The notes: a model not told the origin generated them from the letters alone. A stretch of 64,000 nt of DNA from Bradyrhizobium sediminis (GCF_018736105.1 NZ_CP076135.1:3470001-3534000); one strand, 5' to 3'. Shown: positions 35,254-43,502, counted from the first letter of the stretch. A program made the numbers and translations.

Positions 35254-35523
35254 TTAGCGCTCGCGACGCTTCCTAGAGATCGCAACACAAGCACAGAGCG
35301 TGGCTAGCGCGATAGGTAACATCAGGGTGCGCAACCGGGGTGCCTCCAACCAAGCGTAAGAGGACAATCCAATGGGAAAGGTGAAAGAAAGCGCCAACGC
35401 CGAAAAAACCGCAGCAGCAACCATATAGCCGCCTCGTCCGAAAACTGCCGCCAAAATCCCGGGAAGGACGCAGACAAAGGCGACCGCAAAATAGATCAAT
35501 GCCTTTGAATAAAGTCCGTCCAT
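35254..35523 (-). CDS. Small membrane protein, unknown
   Basis: 89 residues with three likely transmembrane helices: ALIYFAVAFVCVLPGILAAV, GYMVAAAVFSALALSFTFPI, and TLMLPIALATLCACVAISRK, and a basic end (RKRRER). No family recognised. The ribosome site is weak, but hydrophobic periodicity and absence of a competing frame make it more likely real than not. It lies just downstream of tRNA-Gly on the same strand. Confidence 0.5.
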   Translation of the reverse strand: MDGLYSKALIYFAVAFVCVLPGILAAVFGRGGYMVAAAVFSALALSFTFPIGLSSYAWLEAPRLRTLMLPIALATLCACVAISRKRRER

Positions 35524-35612
35524 ACCTGTTCGTGCCTGATCTGCGCTGCCAACTGCGACTGCGAGCAGCTGCGCAGCGGCGGCACACGACGGTCAAGGTG
35601 CCATGAAAAGAT

Positions 35613-35686
35613 TGGAGCGGGTGAAGGGAATCGAACCCTCGTATTCAGCTTGGAAGGCTGCTGCTCTACCATTGAGCTACACCCGC
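35613..35686 (-). tRNA. tRNA-Gly (UCC)
   Basis: 74 bases with 7-bp acceptor GCGGGTG/CACCCGC, discriminator T and encoded CCA. Anticodon loop CTTCCAA, anticodon TCC. T-loop TTCGATT. In E. coli the glyT gene of the tufB cluster also reads GGA with UCC. Confidence 0.96.
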
Positions 35687-35797
35687 GTATGAGGCGATCA
35701 CCTAACACGCCATCGGGCCGGTCTCAACTGCCCCCTGCCCGGGTCCACCCCGGTAAAGCGGAGGCGGTTCCGCCGGCGGCCCTCGCCGGTCCGCCCC

Positions 35798-35826
35798 TTA
35801 ACATCAGGCGATTCGCTGCCTATACT
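35798..35826 (+). promoter_or_regulatory. Sigma-70 promoter of the rreB-like gene
   Basis: TTAACA (35798-35803), a 17-base spacer and TATACT (35821-35826); each box matches consensus at five of six positions. The start point would be about 35833. From there to the terminator end is about 166 bases, close to the 165-nt transcript I recall for rreB. Confidence 0.7.
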
Positions 35827-35860
35827 GAGATTTCAATCAACAATGAAAGGAGGTGATCCA

Positions 35861-35905
35861 GTGTCTCTTACCAAGCGCTGTCACCTCGCTGGGATCGCCC
35901 GCTAA
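35861..35905 (+). CDS. rreB: 14-residue leaderless-type micropeptide with a 17-nt Shine-Dalgarno (rreB-like)
   Basis: GTG start at 35861, TAA at 35903-35905, peptide MSLTKRCHLAGIAR. Immediately upstream and overlapping the GTG, GAAAGGAGGTGATCCAG (35845-35861) is perfectly complementary over 17 nt to the usual 16S rRNA 3' tail (CTGGATCACCTCCTTTC). Few mRNAs have more than eight such pairs. From memory this matches rreB of Bradyrhizobiaceae (small mRNA, 14-residue peptide, GTG start, extended Shine-Dalgarno, held on ribosomes). Its own promoter and terminator frame it. An ATG at 35843, in frame, sits inside the pairing region and would give a 20-residue form. The peptide's role is unknown; regulation may lie in ribosome sequestering. 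Confidence 0.85.
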   Translation: MSLTKRCHLAGIAR

Positions 35906-35967
35906 GCTTCTTTGAGGCTTGGCATCGGGGCGCTCTCAGCCCTGGACCAGCGAGCACAAAAGTTGGG

Positions 35968-35998
35968 GCGCGACGGGAGCCATCCCGTCGCGCTTTTT
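35968..35998 (+). terminator. Terminator of the rreB-like gene
   Basis: GCGCGACGGGA and TCCCGTCGCGC form a perfect 11-bp stem with a four-base loop followed by TTTTT, 63 bases after the rreB stop. On the opposite strand it lies beyond the convergent small gene. Confidence 0.9.
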
Positions 35999-36009
35999 AT
36001 TTGCGGCGC

Positions 36010-36255
36010 TTATTTCAAATGCAGCACGCCGGCGGCGCGCAGCCGGTGAATTCGTTCGCGAACGGAAAGCACCGCGATCGCCATGCCGACAACCCAGGGC
36101 AGCAGCGCGCCGAACGGCTCGACGCTGAGCAGGAGCGCCAGAATGCTCGTCACCAGGCAGAGCAGCTTCGGCATTCCGCCCTGCCCCGCCAGCGAAAGCA
36201 GCGACGGCAGCAACAGCACCAGCAGTTTGGCCGTGGTGAGGGCCGCCATGTGCAT
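36010..36255 (-). CDS. Small membrane protein, unknown
   Basis: 81 residues with two or three hydrophobic segments (LTTAKLLVLLLPSLLSLAG, LLCLVTSILALLLSVEPFG, LLPWVVGMAIAVLSVRERI) and a basic end. Starts at MHMAAL (36255) or two codons later (36249). The frame is open far upstream, but that part is low-complexity and unlikely to be translated. It converges with the rreB-like gene. No family recognised. Confidence 0.5.
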   Translation of the reverse strand: MHMAALTTAKLLVLLLPSLLSLAGQGGMPKLLCLVTSILALLLSVEPFGALLPWVVGMAIAVLSVRERIHRLRAAGVLHLK

Positions 36256-36304
36256 TCGCCCGACTTGAAGGGGTTTGGCGCCGGGAGACCCGGGATCGCG
36301 GCGA

Positions 36305-36490
36305 TCAGAAGCCGAACCGGTTGAACGGGCGCGGGCCGCGGCGGCGTTCGACGATGCGCTCGCCGCCATTGCAGGCCGAACTGCCGTAGTAGCGGTGATG
36401 GCCGGTGACGTCGTGCCAGTCGCCTGCAGCCTGAGACGTCGCAGGAGCCCGCGCGCTATCGCTGATGATGGTGGCTGGCTTGCGTAACAT
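36305..36490 (-). CDS. Short hypothetical protein with Arg/Phe-rich end
   Basis: 61 residues. Start ATG 36490 has GGAG 6 bases upstream, which is the main support. The sequence contains DWHDVTGHHRYYGSSACNGG and ends RRRGPRPFNRFGF. It has no clear signal peptide or helix. It lies 49 bases upstream of the small membrane gene on the same strand. Reality is uncertain. Confidence 0.45.
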   Translation of the reverse strand: MLRKPATIISDSARAPATSQAAGDWHDVTGHHRYYGSSACNGGERIVERRRGPRPFNRFGF

Positions 36491-36733
36491 GACCGTCTCC
36501 GTTTGAGGCTGCGCAATTGCTTGCGTTCTGCACCATCAGTCGTGGCGCCCATACCCTGCGTTCAAGCCGGTTCCGAACTATCGTGTTTCAGGAGTGTTTC
36601 GTCGGCAGCACGCCGGCGATCCCCGAATCGGCTGCCAACCGGCCTCGTGATCCTGCAAGATGCCGGTTGGTCGGGATTCGCCCCGGCCAAACGTCCTGCG
36701 GTCGAACGCCATCCGGTAACGAAGGAGATGCTG

Positions 36734-37126
36734 ATGCTTTATGCCATTCTGGCCTATCACGTGGAAACCGAGGTCATGTCCTGGACGCCGGAGGAGGACG
36801 CGGCTGTCATGACCAATCTGCATGTGGTCCACGACCGCCTCAATCAGCAAGGAAGCCTCGGGCCGGCGGCGCGGCTGGGCCCGACGCAGCGGGCGCGCAC
36901 CTTGCGCGGCCCGGGCAAAGGCGTGGTGCTCGACGGTCCGTTTGCCGAAACCAAGGAGCAGTTGCTGGGCTTCTACGTCGTCGATTGCGCCAGCGCCGAA
37001 GCGGCGGTCGAGGCCGCCCGCGACCTGCGCACCGCCAATCCCAGCGCGGTCTACGAGATCCGGCCCATCCCGTTGTATCTACCCGGTGTGCCGTTCCCGG
37101 TCACGGAGGCGGCGGGCAGCGATTAG
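36734..37126 (+). CDS. YCII/DGPF-domain protein
   Basis: 130 residues. The signature GVVLDGPFAETKEQLLGFYVV is at about 60-80, with a following alpha/beta segment (DCASAEAAVEAARDL) and PIPLYLPG end. I chose the second ATG (36734) because GAAGGAG lies 6 bases ahead of it. These proteins often neighbour ECF sigma factors and may carry an enzyme or sensor role; here no sigma factor is adjacent. Confidence 0.85.
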   Translation: MLYAILAYHVETEVMSWTPEEDAAVMTNLHVVHDRLNQQGSLGPAARLGPTQRARTLRGPGKGVVLDGPFAETKEQLLGFYVVDCASAEAAVEAARDLRTANPSAVYEIRPIPLYLPGVPFPVTEAAGSD

Positions 37127-37144
37127 GCCGATGAAGCCGCCGTA

Positions 37145-37879
37145 TCAAGCCGTTTTGGCGAACACGAAATTGTTGCAGTAATCCCGGCTCTTCCAGAACC
37201 ATTCGCCGTGCTGGCGCTGATGGATGGCGGCATCGAATTCGGACAGCGGGCGAAGCTGGTCGCGGCAGATGAAGCTGCCGCGATAGCCGAGGCCCTCGAG
37301 CCAGCAAAACACCTCCTGCACTGTGCCGGGCGCGAGATGGCGGTTCTCGCATTCGAACACCAGTAGCGGCGCGTGCTGGCGCAGGATCCGCTCGGCGCCC
37401 TTCAAGACCCCGAGCTCGGCACCCTCGACGTCGATCTTGAGCAGCGTGACCTTGTCGCGCGCCTCGAAATAATCGTCGAGCGCCACCACCGGCACCGACA
37501 GCGTCGTGAAGCTTTCCGCCTCCACCGCCTTGTGGGTGAGCGAGGCGCCGGGCGAATGGCCCGCGGGCACGAACAGCTCCTGCGCGCCGGAGCGCGAATA
37601 GACCGCCTTGGCCTCGACCGTGACATTGGCGAGCTTCATGTCGCGGCAGACCGCCGCGAGCCGCGCGGCGAATTGCGGCTGCGGCTCGAACGCGATCACC
37701 CGGCCGTTGCGGACCCAGCGCGACAGCCACCAGACAAAACTGCCCTTGTTGGCGCCAATGTCGCAGACGATGTCGCCCGGCCGGACATGCCGGCGGATGA
37801 TCTCGAATTCGCAACGCTGATCGCGGAACCGGGCTTTCAGCCCCCGCACCAGAAATCGCACAATCTCGGTGAAGGGCAT
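37145..37879 (-). CDS. FkbM-family methyltransferase
   Basis: 244 residues. SAM-binding motif VCDIGANKGSFVWWLSRW (about 37-54), then IAFEPQPQFAARL (acidic ribose contact) and the FkbM hallmark TLLKIDVEGAELGVLKGAE. The substrate is typically a sugar or polyketide hydroxyl. I chose ATG 37879 (MPFTEIVRFL); upstream residues are Ser/Arg-rich. It converges with the DGPF gene. Confidence 0.88.
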   Translation of the reverse strand: MPFTEIVRFLVRGLKARFRDQRCEFEIIRRHVRPGDIVCDIGANKGSFVWWLSRWVRNGRVIAFEPQPQFAARLAAVCRDMKLANVTVEAKAVYSRSGAQELFVPAGHSPGASLTHKAVEAESFTTLSVPVVALDDYFEARDKVTLLKIDVEGAELGVLKGAERILRQHAPLLVFECENRHLAPGTVQEVFCWLEGLGYRGSFICRDQLRPLSEFDAAIHQRQHGEWFWKSRDYCNNFVFAKTA

Positions 37880-38016
37880 CCGGGTTCGGGAGCTAGAGGA
37901 TTCGGGGGACGCTAATCGGGGCGGTAAAGAATGGCTTGCCGAGCCGTAGCGCGCTACACGCCCGCCTTCGCCCAAAGGGCTCCGGCGCAGCAGCCTTCTC
38001 GCTCGCGCGCGAAGGC

Positions 38017-38102
38017 TGGTGGGGGAAGAAGGACTCGAACCTTCGAAGTCATAAGACGGCTGATTTACAGTCAGCTCCCTTTGCCACTCGGGACACTCCC
38101 CC
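38017..38102 (-). tRNA. tRNA-Tyr (GUA)
   Basis: 86 bases with a long variable arm (class II), acceptor GGGGGAG pairing to TTCCCCC, discriminator A and encoded CCA. Anticodon loop CTGTAAA, anticodon GTA. T-loop TTCGAGT. Confidence 0.96.
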
Positions 38103-38306
38103 GCTCAACAACATCAATAGCTTACCCGCCGAAATGGCGACAGGAAGGCCGTCAATGGCGTTAAAACCGGAAAGCCGATGGCGGGCTCCCGGTCGGGCGC
38201 GTTTATGACGGAAGGGCGATGGCAAAGTCAACCAAGGCGAGCCTCAAATACCGGCCGTCAGGGGCCCAAATTGCCATTATTCGGAACCCGTGACACAAGC
38301 TGGCCC

Positions 38307-39134
38307 ATGAGCGATCGCGATCGAAAACCGCGCTTCCAGCGCCGGGGCGGAAAAGGACCGGACAAGGGCCAGCCATCAGGCCGCCGGCCGGCCTGGCGCG
38401 ACCGCGAGGCGAGCTCCGACGGGCCGGTGATTCTGTACGGCTGGCACACGGTGACAGCGGCGCTGGCCAACCCGGAGCGCCGCATCCGCAAGCTGCTGCT
38501 CACCGAAAACGCCGCCCGGCGGCTGGCCGACGACAAGATCGACACCAGGGTGCCCCCGGAAATCGTGCGGCCGAGCCTGATCGACGCCCGGCTCGGGCCG
38601 GACGCCGTGCATCAGGGCCTCCTGGCGGAGGCCGATCCGCTGGACTCGCCCGACATCGACAGCCTGCCGCAGCAGGGCATCGTGCTGGTGCTCGACCAGA
38701 TCACCGATCCGCACAATGTCGGCGCCATCATGCGCTCGGCGGCGGCGTTCGCGGTCAAGGCCATTGTCACCACCGCGCGGCACAGCCCGGAGGCGACCGG
38801 CGTGCTGGCGAAATCCGCCTCCGGCGCGCTGGAACTGGTGCCGCTGGTGACCGTGCAGAATCTCGCGCGGGCGCTGACCGAACTGAACGACCAGGGTTTC
38901 ATGACCGTCGGCCTCGACAGCCAGGGCAGCGAAGACCTCGGCGCCATGACGTTGCGGCAGCCTTTGGCGCTGGTGCTGGGCGCGGAGGGCAAGGGCCTGC
39001 GGCAGCTGACGCGGGAGACCTGCAGCGCGGTGGCGCGGCTCGACATGCCCGGCGAAATCAAGAGCCTCAACGTATCGAACGCCGCGGTGCTGGCGCTCTA
39101 TATCGGTGCGAGCCGGCTCGGCCTGATGGGCTAA
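38307..39134 (+). CDS. rlmB: 23S rRNA (guanosine-2'-O-)-methyltransferase RlmB
   Basis: 275 residues, SpoU/TrmH class. A basic, low-complexity N-terminus (MSDRDRKPRFQRRGGKG) precedes the substrate-binding part (LYGWHTVTAALANPERRIRK). The knotted catalytic domain has motif 1 DPHNVGAIMRSAAAF, motif 2 LVLGAEGKGLRQLTRE and motif 3 MPGEIKSLNVSNAAVLALY. It methylates G2251 of the P-loop. Its position between tRNA-Thr and tRNA-Tyr is a conserved neighbourhood. Confidence 0.92.
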   Translation: MSDRDRKPRFQRRGGKGPDKGQPSGRRPAWRDREASSDGPVILYGWHTVTAALANPERRIRKLLLTENAARRLADDKIDTRVPPEIVRPSLIDARLGPDAVHQGLLAEADPLDSPDIDSLPQQGIVLVLDQITDPHNVGAIMRSAAAFAVKAIVTTARHSPEATGVLAKSASGALELVPLVTVQNLARALTELNDQGFMTVGLDSQGSEDLGAMTLRQPLALVLGAEGKGLRQLTRETCSAVARLDMPGEIKSLNVSNAAVLALYIGASRLGLMG

Positions 39135-39202
39135 TTCCCAAACGAGCAACGCCCGCTCGCTTGATGCGAACGGGCGCCGGACTCTTCAATAAGACCTGCA
39201 GA

Positions 39203-39712
39203 TCAGTACTGGTGGTGACGCATCATGTGCTGACCACCCATGCGCGGCCCCACCGAATAGCGCGCTGCGCCGTGATGGTAGGCGCCGTAGCGCGGAGCAT
39301 GGTAACCAAGACGGGCGCCGTAGCCATAACGGTAGGCCGGACGGACCCCATAGCGGTAGCCGTAGGGCCGATGCGCGCGATAGCCGTAGTACGGGCGAGC
39401 ATACGTCACCGAGCCTTCGTCATAGGTGCGCACCGGAGCCCAGTTGCCCGGACCGGTATAGGTCGGCCCCTGGTTGACGTAATAATATTGGCGGACCGGA
39501 TCGGCCAGCCGCTCGGCGGCCCAGCCGCAGCCGGTGTAGCAGCCCGAATAGGCCACGACCGGAGCCACGTAAACCGGAGCCGGCGCGCACGGGGCGGCGT
39601 AACCGCACGGCGCGCATGGCGTGAACAATCCTCCGCACGCCATCGCGGACGCGGAGCCTGCGGTCATCATCACGGCGACTGCCGCTACCATTCCTGAAAT
39701 CTTCCGACGCAT
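39203..39712 (-). CDS. Secreted Tyr/Gly/Arg-rich protein
   Basis: 169 residues. Signal peptide (MRRKISGMVAAVAVMMTAGS, cleavage near SASA), then a Cys-rich patch CGGLFTPCAPCGYAAPC, and a long C-terminal half made of Tyr-Arg-Gly-His repeats (GYRYGVRPAYRYGYGARLGY). Probably periplasmic or surface-exposed and disulfide-linked. AGGAGAGAG precedes the ATG. Function unknown; low-complexity region may be disordered. Confidence 0.7.
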   Translation of the reverse strand: MRRKISGMVAAVAVMMTAGSASAMACGGLFTPCAPCGYAAPCAPAPVYVAPVVAYSGCYTGCGWAAERLADPVRQYYYVNQGPTYTGPGNWAPVRTYDEGSVTYARPYYGYRAHRPYGYRYGVRPAYRYGYGARLGYHAPRYGAYHHGAARYSVGPRMGGQHMMRHHQY

Positions 39713-39779
39713 TACTCTCTCCTGTGGATCTGTTTTGTTTTGTTGGCCTGGGCTTTGGTCTGAAAACTGTTTCTCGATA

Positions 39780-40223
39780 TCAACGCCGGTAATGATGCGG
39801 CCCGACGTCGACTTGCGGCGCAACGATCACCGGCGGCGGGTAGAGGGGAACGTCGGACTGCGCCGGCAGCGGCCTGGATTGCGAGGACCATGACTGATGG
39901 TAACTCTCCGCCGGCTGCGGCAGCTTGCGGTTGGCCGGCGGCTCGATCTCGAGACGCCCGTAGCCCGGCACATGGCCGGCGCTCGGATAGTAATGGCCGA
40001 CGCGCGGCACCGGATCGATATAGCGGCCGCCATAGACCGTCGGTTGAACCTGCTCGTTGCGGCCGAGACCCCATTCGCCTTCGACGGCGGCGTAGGATGC
40101 GTCGAGTCCGTTAATGATGATGGGCACGCCGGCGCGGCCGGGAATCACGATATCGAATCCGCCGCCGGCAAACGCCGTGCACGTCGTTCCGATCAAAATG
40201 GCCAGTGCGATCCCTGCGCGCAT
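39780..40223 (-). CDS. Secreted protein of unknown function
   Basis: 147 residues. Signal peptide MRAGIALAILIGTTCTAFAG followed by GGFDIVIPGRAGVPIIINGL, a stretch I recall as well conserved in Bradyrhizobium exported proteins. The rest is Pro/Tyr-rich (VYGGRYIDPVPRVGHYYPSA, then QPAESYHQSW). Upstream neighbour of the Tyr-rich secreted protein in the same direction with 67 bases between, so they may form a two-gene unit of envelope proteins. Confidence 0.72.
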   Translation of the reverse strand: MRAGIALAILIGTTCTAFAGGGFDIVIPGRAGVPIIINGLDASYAAVEGEWGLGRNEQVQPTVYGGRYIDPVPRVGHYYPSAGHVPGYGRLEIEPPANRKLPQPAESYHQSWSSQSRPLPAQSDVPLYPPPVIVAPQVDVGPHHYRR

Positions 40224-40384
40224 GGTTTCGGGTTCCAAATTGCTGGCGTGCAACCTAACCGAACACGAAAAGCCAAGGGTTAAAGCCGCCGGCCTAACTT
40301 CCGGTAAGCCTAACGCGTAAGCATTCGCGTTCGTTCAACTGCAAGAGATCGCGACAGGAAATTGTTAACGTGCGCGGGATGCCG

Positions 40385-41080
40385 TTACGCGAACACCGTT
40401 TCGACGATGGTGTTGACGCCGATCGCGATGGTGACGGCGCCGACCGCGCCCTGCAGGCTGCGATTGGCAAAGGTCAGCCCGCGCGCGGAGACCGCGAGCG
40501 GCACTGCAATGACCGCCGACAGCGCGCCCATGCCGAACATCGAGCCGACACCGAACAGCGCGACATAACCGAGCCCGGCCGCGGGGCTGGAGGCTTGCGA
40601 CACCGCGAGCACCAGGAGCGCCGCCGATCCGGCCATGCCGTGCATCAATCCGACCAGCAGCGTGCGCCAGCGGAAGCCATGCGCATGCGCGTGAGCGGCG
40701 CGGGCATGCGGCAGCGTATCGCCGGCATGGCTGTGGGCGTGGATATGCACCGTGCCGTCGCCGTGACCGTGCCTGTGAAAATGCACGCGGTCGCGCCACA
40801 GCCGCCACAGCACATGGGCGCCGAGACCGACCAGCATGATTCCGACGGCGATCTCGATCGGCCGCGCGAATGTTCCGGGGATGGCGCTGCCGAGCAGGAT
40901 CGCGGCGCCGGCAAAGGCGAACAGCGTCAGCGTATGACCGAGTCCCCAGGTCAGGCCATGCCGGACGATGTCGCCGACATGGCTGCGGCGCGCCGCGATG
41001 CTCGACACCGCCGCGATATGATCGGCCTCCAGCGCGTGCTGCATGCCCAGGAGAAAGCCCAAACCCAGAATTCCGAACAT
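40385..41080 (-). CDS. Nickel/cobalt transporter-like membrane protein (NiCoT/UreH type)
   Basis: About 231 residues, six or more helices. The Ni/Co signature H-x4-D-H occurs as MQHALEADHIAAVSSIAARR. A His-rich cytoplasmic loop (HFHRHGHGDGTVHIHAHSHA, then HAHAHGF) probably binds metal. LMHGMAGSAALLVLAV is the second family motif. ATG 41080 (MFGILGLGF) is favoured; ATG 41107 lies in a repeat. It probably imports or exports Ni or Co; no urease or hydrogenase gene is in view. Confidence 0.82.
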   Translation of the reverse strand: MFGILGLGFLLGMQHALEADHIAAVSSIAARRSHVGDIVRHGLTWGLGHTLTLFAFAGAAILLGSAIPGTFARPIEIAVGIMLVGLGAHVLWRLWRDRVHFHRHGHGDGTVHIHAHSHAGDTLPHARAAHAHAHGFRWRTLLVGLMHGMAGSAALLVLAVSQASSPAAGLGYVALFGVGSMFGMGALSAVIAVPLAVSARGLTFANRSLQGAVGAVTIAIGVNTIVETVFA

Positions 41081-41101
41081 CTGTCCCCTGCTCGCCTTAG
41101 T

Positions 41102-41136
41102 CGTCATTGCGAGGAGCCAACGGGGCGCAATGACGG
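41102..41136. repeat. Short GTCATTGCG palindromic repeat remnant
   Basis: GTCATTGCGAGGAGCCAAC followed by CGCAATGAC forms an inverted pair of 9 bases with a short centre. It is a truncated relative of the repeat at 25387-25504 and overlaps the upstream start candidate of the nickel transporter. Confidence 0.7.
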
Positions 41137-41349
41137 CGGCCTGACATCCCTTATGCCATCAGCCACCGCGCTTGTCAGAGCAAAGTTCGAGCCGGACCGA
41201 CGTGGTTCTCGTTCCAAACCAAAATATCGAAAACAACCCCATGCAAAGTAACACGGGGTCGCCGGCACGGATGCCTTACCCCTCGAAAAGAGCTCGACAC
41301 GTCGGGCAAATCACTGGCACACTTCCAACATCGCGCAACTTTTTCAGTC

Positions 41350-42066
41350 TCACAAAACTTCATCCAGAAGCCCCCGCATCGACGCCCAGGAGCGGCGGTC
41401 GGCCTGCGCGCTGTAGAGCGCGGTGCGCATCATCGAGCCGTCGGCGGCCGGATTGGTGAAGCCGTGCAGCGTGTTGCCGTAGCAAATCACCTGCCAGTCC
41501 CCGACCTCGGCCGCGCGCATCTCGTTTTCGAAGGCGGCGACCTGATCGGGCGGCGCCAGCGGATCGTCGGCGCCGGTCAGGACCAGCACGCTGGCCTTCA
41601 CCTTGCCCGCAACCGCCGGCATCCTGGTGGTGAGTACGCCGTGAAAGCTGACGGCGGCCTTGAGGTCGGCGCCGTCGCGGGCGAGCTCCAGCACCACCGA
41701 GCCGCCGAAGCAGAAACCGATCGCCGCGAGCCTGCCCGCATCGACCTGCGGCAGCTCCGCCAGCGTCGCCAGCGCGGCATGGCCGCGCCCGCGCAGCGTC
41801 TCCGGCTCGTTGCGGAGCTCGCCCACGAGTTTGGCGATTTCCTGCAGGTTACGCCCCTGCCGGCGATCGCCGTACATGTCGGCGGCGAGCGCTACATAAC
41901 CGAGCTCCGCCAGCCGGCGCGCCCGCGCCATCGCGAAATCGCCGAGCCCCGGCCCCTCGTGAAACACCAGCACGCCCGGCCGCCGCGCCGCATCGGTCTT
42001 CTCGAAAGCGAGATAGCCGCGCAAATTGACCGCGCCGGCGCGGTAATCAATGTCCTGCGTTTGCAT
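41350..42066 (-). CDS. Dienelactone hydrolase family protein
   Basis: 238 residues, alpha/beta hydrolase. The nucleophile elbow GFCFGGSVVLELARDG carries Cys rather than Ser (about 120-124), the usual dienelactone hydrolase form; Asp is in TGADDPLAPP (about 170) and His in TLHGFTNP (about 204). Substrate unknown. ATG 42066 is chosen; a TTG two codons earlier is less likely. It is divergent from the SGNH hydrolase gene. Confidence 0.85.
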   Translation of the reverse strand: MQTQDIDYRAGAVNLRGYLAFEKTDAARRPGVLVFHEGPGLGDFAMARARRLAELGYVALAADMYGDRRQGRNLQEIAKLVGELRNEPETLRGRGHAALATLAELPQVDAGRLAAIGFCFGGSVVLELARDGADLKAAVSFHGVLTTRMPAVAGKVKASVLVLTGADDPLAPPDQVAAFENEMRAAEVGDWQVICYGNTLHGFTNPAADGSMMRTALYSAQADRRSWASMRGLLDEVL

Positions 42067-42258
42067 CGCCAAGAACGCCCCCCTATAAGCATGCCCTTGA
42101 ATTCCGTTGCGATAGCCTCAGGCGATTTTCCGACAAGGAATTTTCCAATGAAGCGATTTTTGACGTGAGCTGGCCTGCGATAGGCAGGCAGGCGACCGAT
42201 ACCTACTCCATCATCGTACAATAGGTTTTTCGCCGCTCCATTCAACGTCAGAGGAAAG

Positions 42259-43260
42259 ATGAAGCATTTCACGAAACCTGGCCGGGCCCGGGAAATATTT
42301 CGATCGGTGGGTCTGTCGCTGGGCATCACGCTCGCGACGTTGGCAGCGCTGGAAATCGTCCTTCGCATTGCCGACTTCCGGGAGCTGCGCGAAACCTTGA
42401 CCGAGCGGGCGCTCAGTTACGACTATGACGCCGAACTGGGCTGGGCCCCGCTGCCGAATTCTTCATCCCTCATCAAGACGTTTCGCACGACCAGCTTCAA
42501 ACACAACAGCCTCGGCCTGCGTGACGAGGAATTCAGCCTGGACGCCAAGCCGACCATCATGTTCCTGGGAGACTCCTTTGTCTGGGGCCTCGATTCCGAA
42601 GCAAGCGAGCGCTTCAGCGACCTGTTGAAGCCAAGGATTCCCGGCTACAAGATCATGGCGGCGGGGGTTTCGGGGTACGGCACCGATCAGGAGTATCTGC
42701 TGCTGAAGCGGTTGTGGCCGAAGGTCAAGCCGGCGGTCGTCGTGCTGATCTTTTGCGCACAAAACGACCGGTTGGATAACGTCACCAATCGCCGCTACGA
42801 TAACTATCACAAACCCTACTTCACGACCCAACCGGACGGGTCGATCGCGCTGGCGGGACAGCCAGTCCCCAGATCTCATCTGCTATACTTCAGGGACAAC
42901 TGGTTGGTGCGCAACCTGTGGCTGGCGCGGCTGGCGACGAATGTCTATGTGCGGCTCAAATATCCGCAGGTGTTTGCGCCGGACCCCACCGAAAAACTGG
43001 TGGGGAAGATGCGCGAATTCGTCGAAGGTAACGGCGCCAAGTTCCTGGTCGGGATCCAACATCATGACGAAGCGCTGGTTCGTTATCTGGAGGCGAACCG
43101 GATCCCGTTCGTAAAACTCCAGGGAGCCGAGTTCTATACCAGCGGTGGGTGGGGCGAGCATTGGACGCCCGAGGGCCAGAAAGATGTCGCCGAACGCGTT
43201 CTGGGCCTGCTGTCCGCAAACAATATCGCTCCCAATAGCGCCAGCGCGAAAGACAATTAG
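42259..43260 (+). CDS. SGNH/GDSL hydrolase with N-terminal membrane anchor
   Basis: 333 residues. A single hydrophobic segment (VGLSLGITLATLAALEIVLR) at 17-37 anchors the protein so the catalytic part would be periplasmic. Block I reads MFLGDSFVWGLD (Ser nucleophile), Gly in VSGYGTDQEY, Asn in FCAQNDRLD, and the His/Asp block is WTPEGQ with EHW before it. Family members deacetylate or de-esterify polysaccharides or lipids. AGAGGAAAG precedes ATG and a strong terminator follows. Confidence 0.85.
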   Translation: MKHFTKPGRAREIFRSVGLSLGITLATLAALEIVLRIADFRELRETLTERALSYDYDAELGWAPLPNSSSLIKTFRTTSFKHNSLGLRDEEFSLDAKPTIMFLGDSFVWGLDSEASERFSDLLKPRIPGYKIMAAGVSGYGTDQEYLLLKRLWPKVKPAVVVLIFCAQNDRLDNVTNRRYDNYHKPYFTTQPDGSIALAGQPVPRSHLLYFRDNWLVRNLWLARLATNVYVRLKYPQVFAPDPTEKLVGKMREFVEGNGAKFLVGIQHHDEALVRYLEANRIPFVKLQGAEFYTSGGWGEHWTPEGQKDVAERVLGLLSANNIAPNSASAKDN

Positions 43261-43273
43261 GGCGTGGTCAATC

Positions 43274-43301
43274 AAAAGGCGGCCGCAGCGCCGCCTTTTT
43301 T
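43274..43301 (+). terminator. Terminator of the SGNH hydrolase gene
   Basis: GGCGGC (43278-43283) and GCCGCC (43290-43295) pair around six bases and are followed by TTTTTT (43296-43301), 14 bases past the stop codon. Confidence 0.85.
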
Positions 43302-43427
43302 GTGCACGCGCTGGCGCCGAAACGCCCCTCGCCTGCTAGCCCTTCCCGGCCAAGTCTGGTATTCGACCGGCCGAAAGATCAGTGGAATGAGCGGGAACTT
43401 CGTCCAGCCCTGGTCCCCCACAATTTC

Positions 43428-43502
43428 GCCGGTTTAGCTCAGCGGTAGAGCAGCGGTTTTGTAAACCGAAGGTCGGGAGTTCAATCCTCTCAACCGGCAC
43501 CA
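43428..43502 (+). tRNA. tRNA-Thr (UGU)
   Basis: 75 bases: acceptor GCCGGTT/AACCGGC, discriminator A and encoded CCA. Anticodon loop TTTGTAA, anticodon TGT. T-loop TTCAATC. It is on the opposite strand to the other three tRNAs here. Confidence 0.96.
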
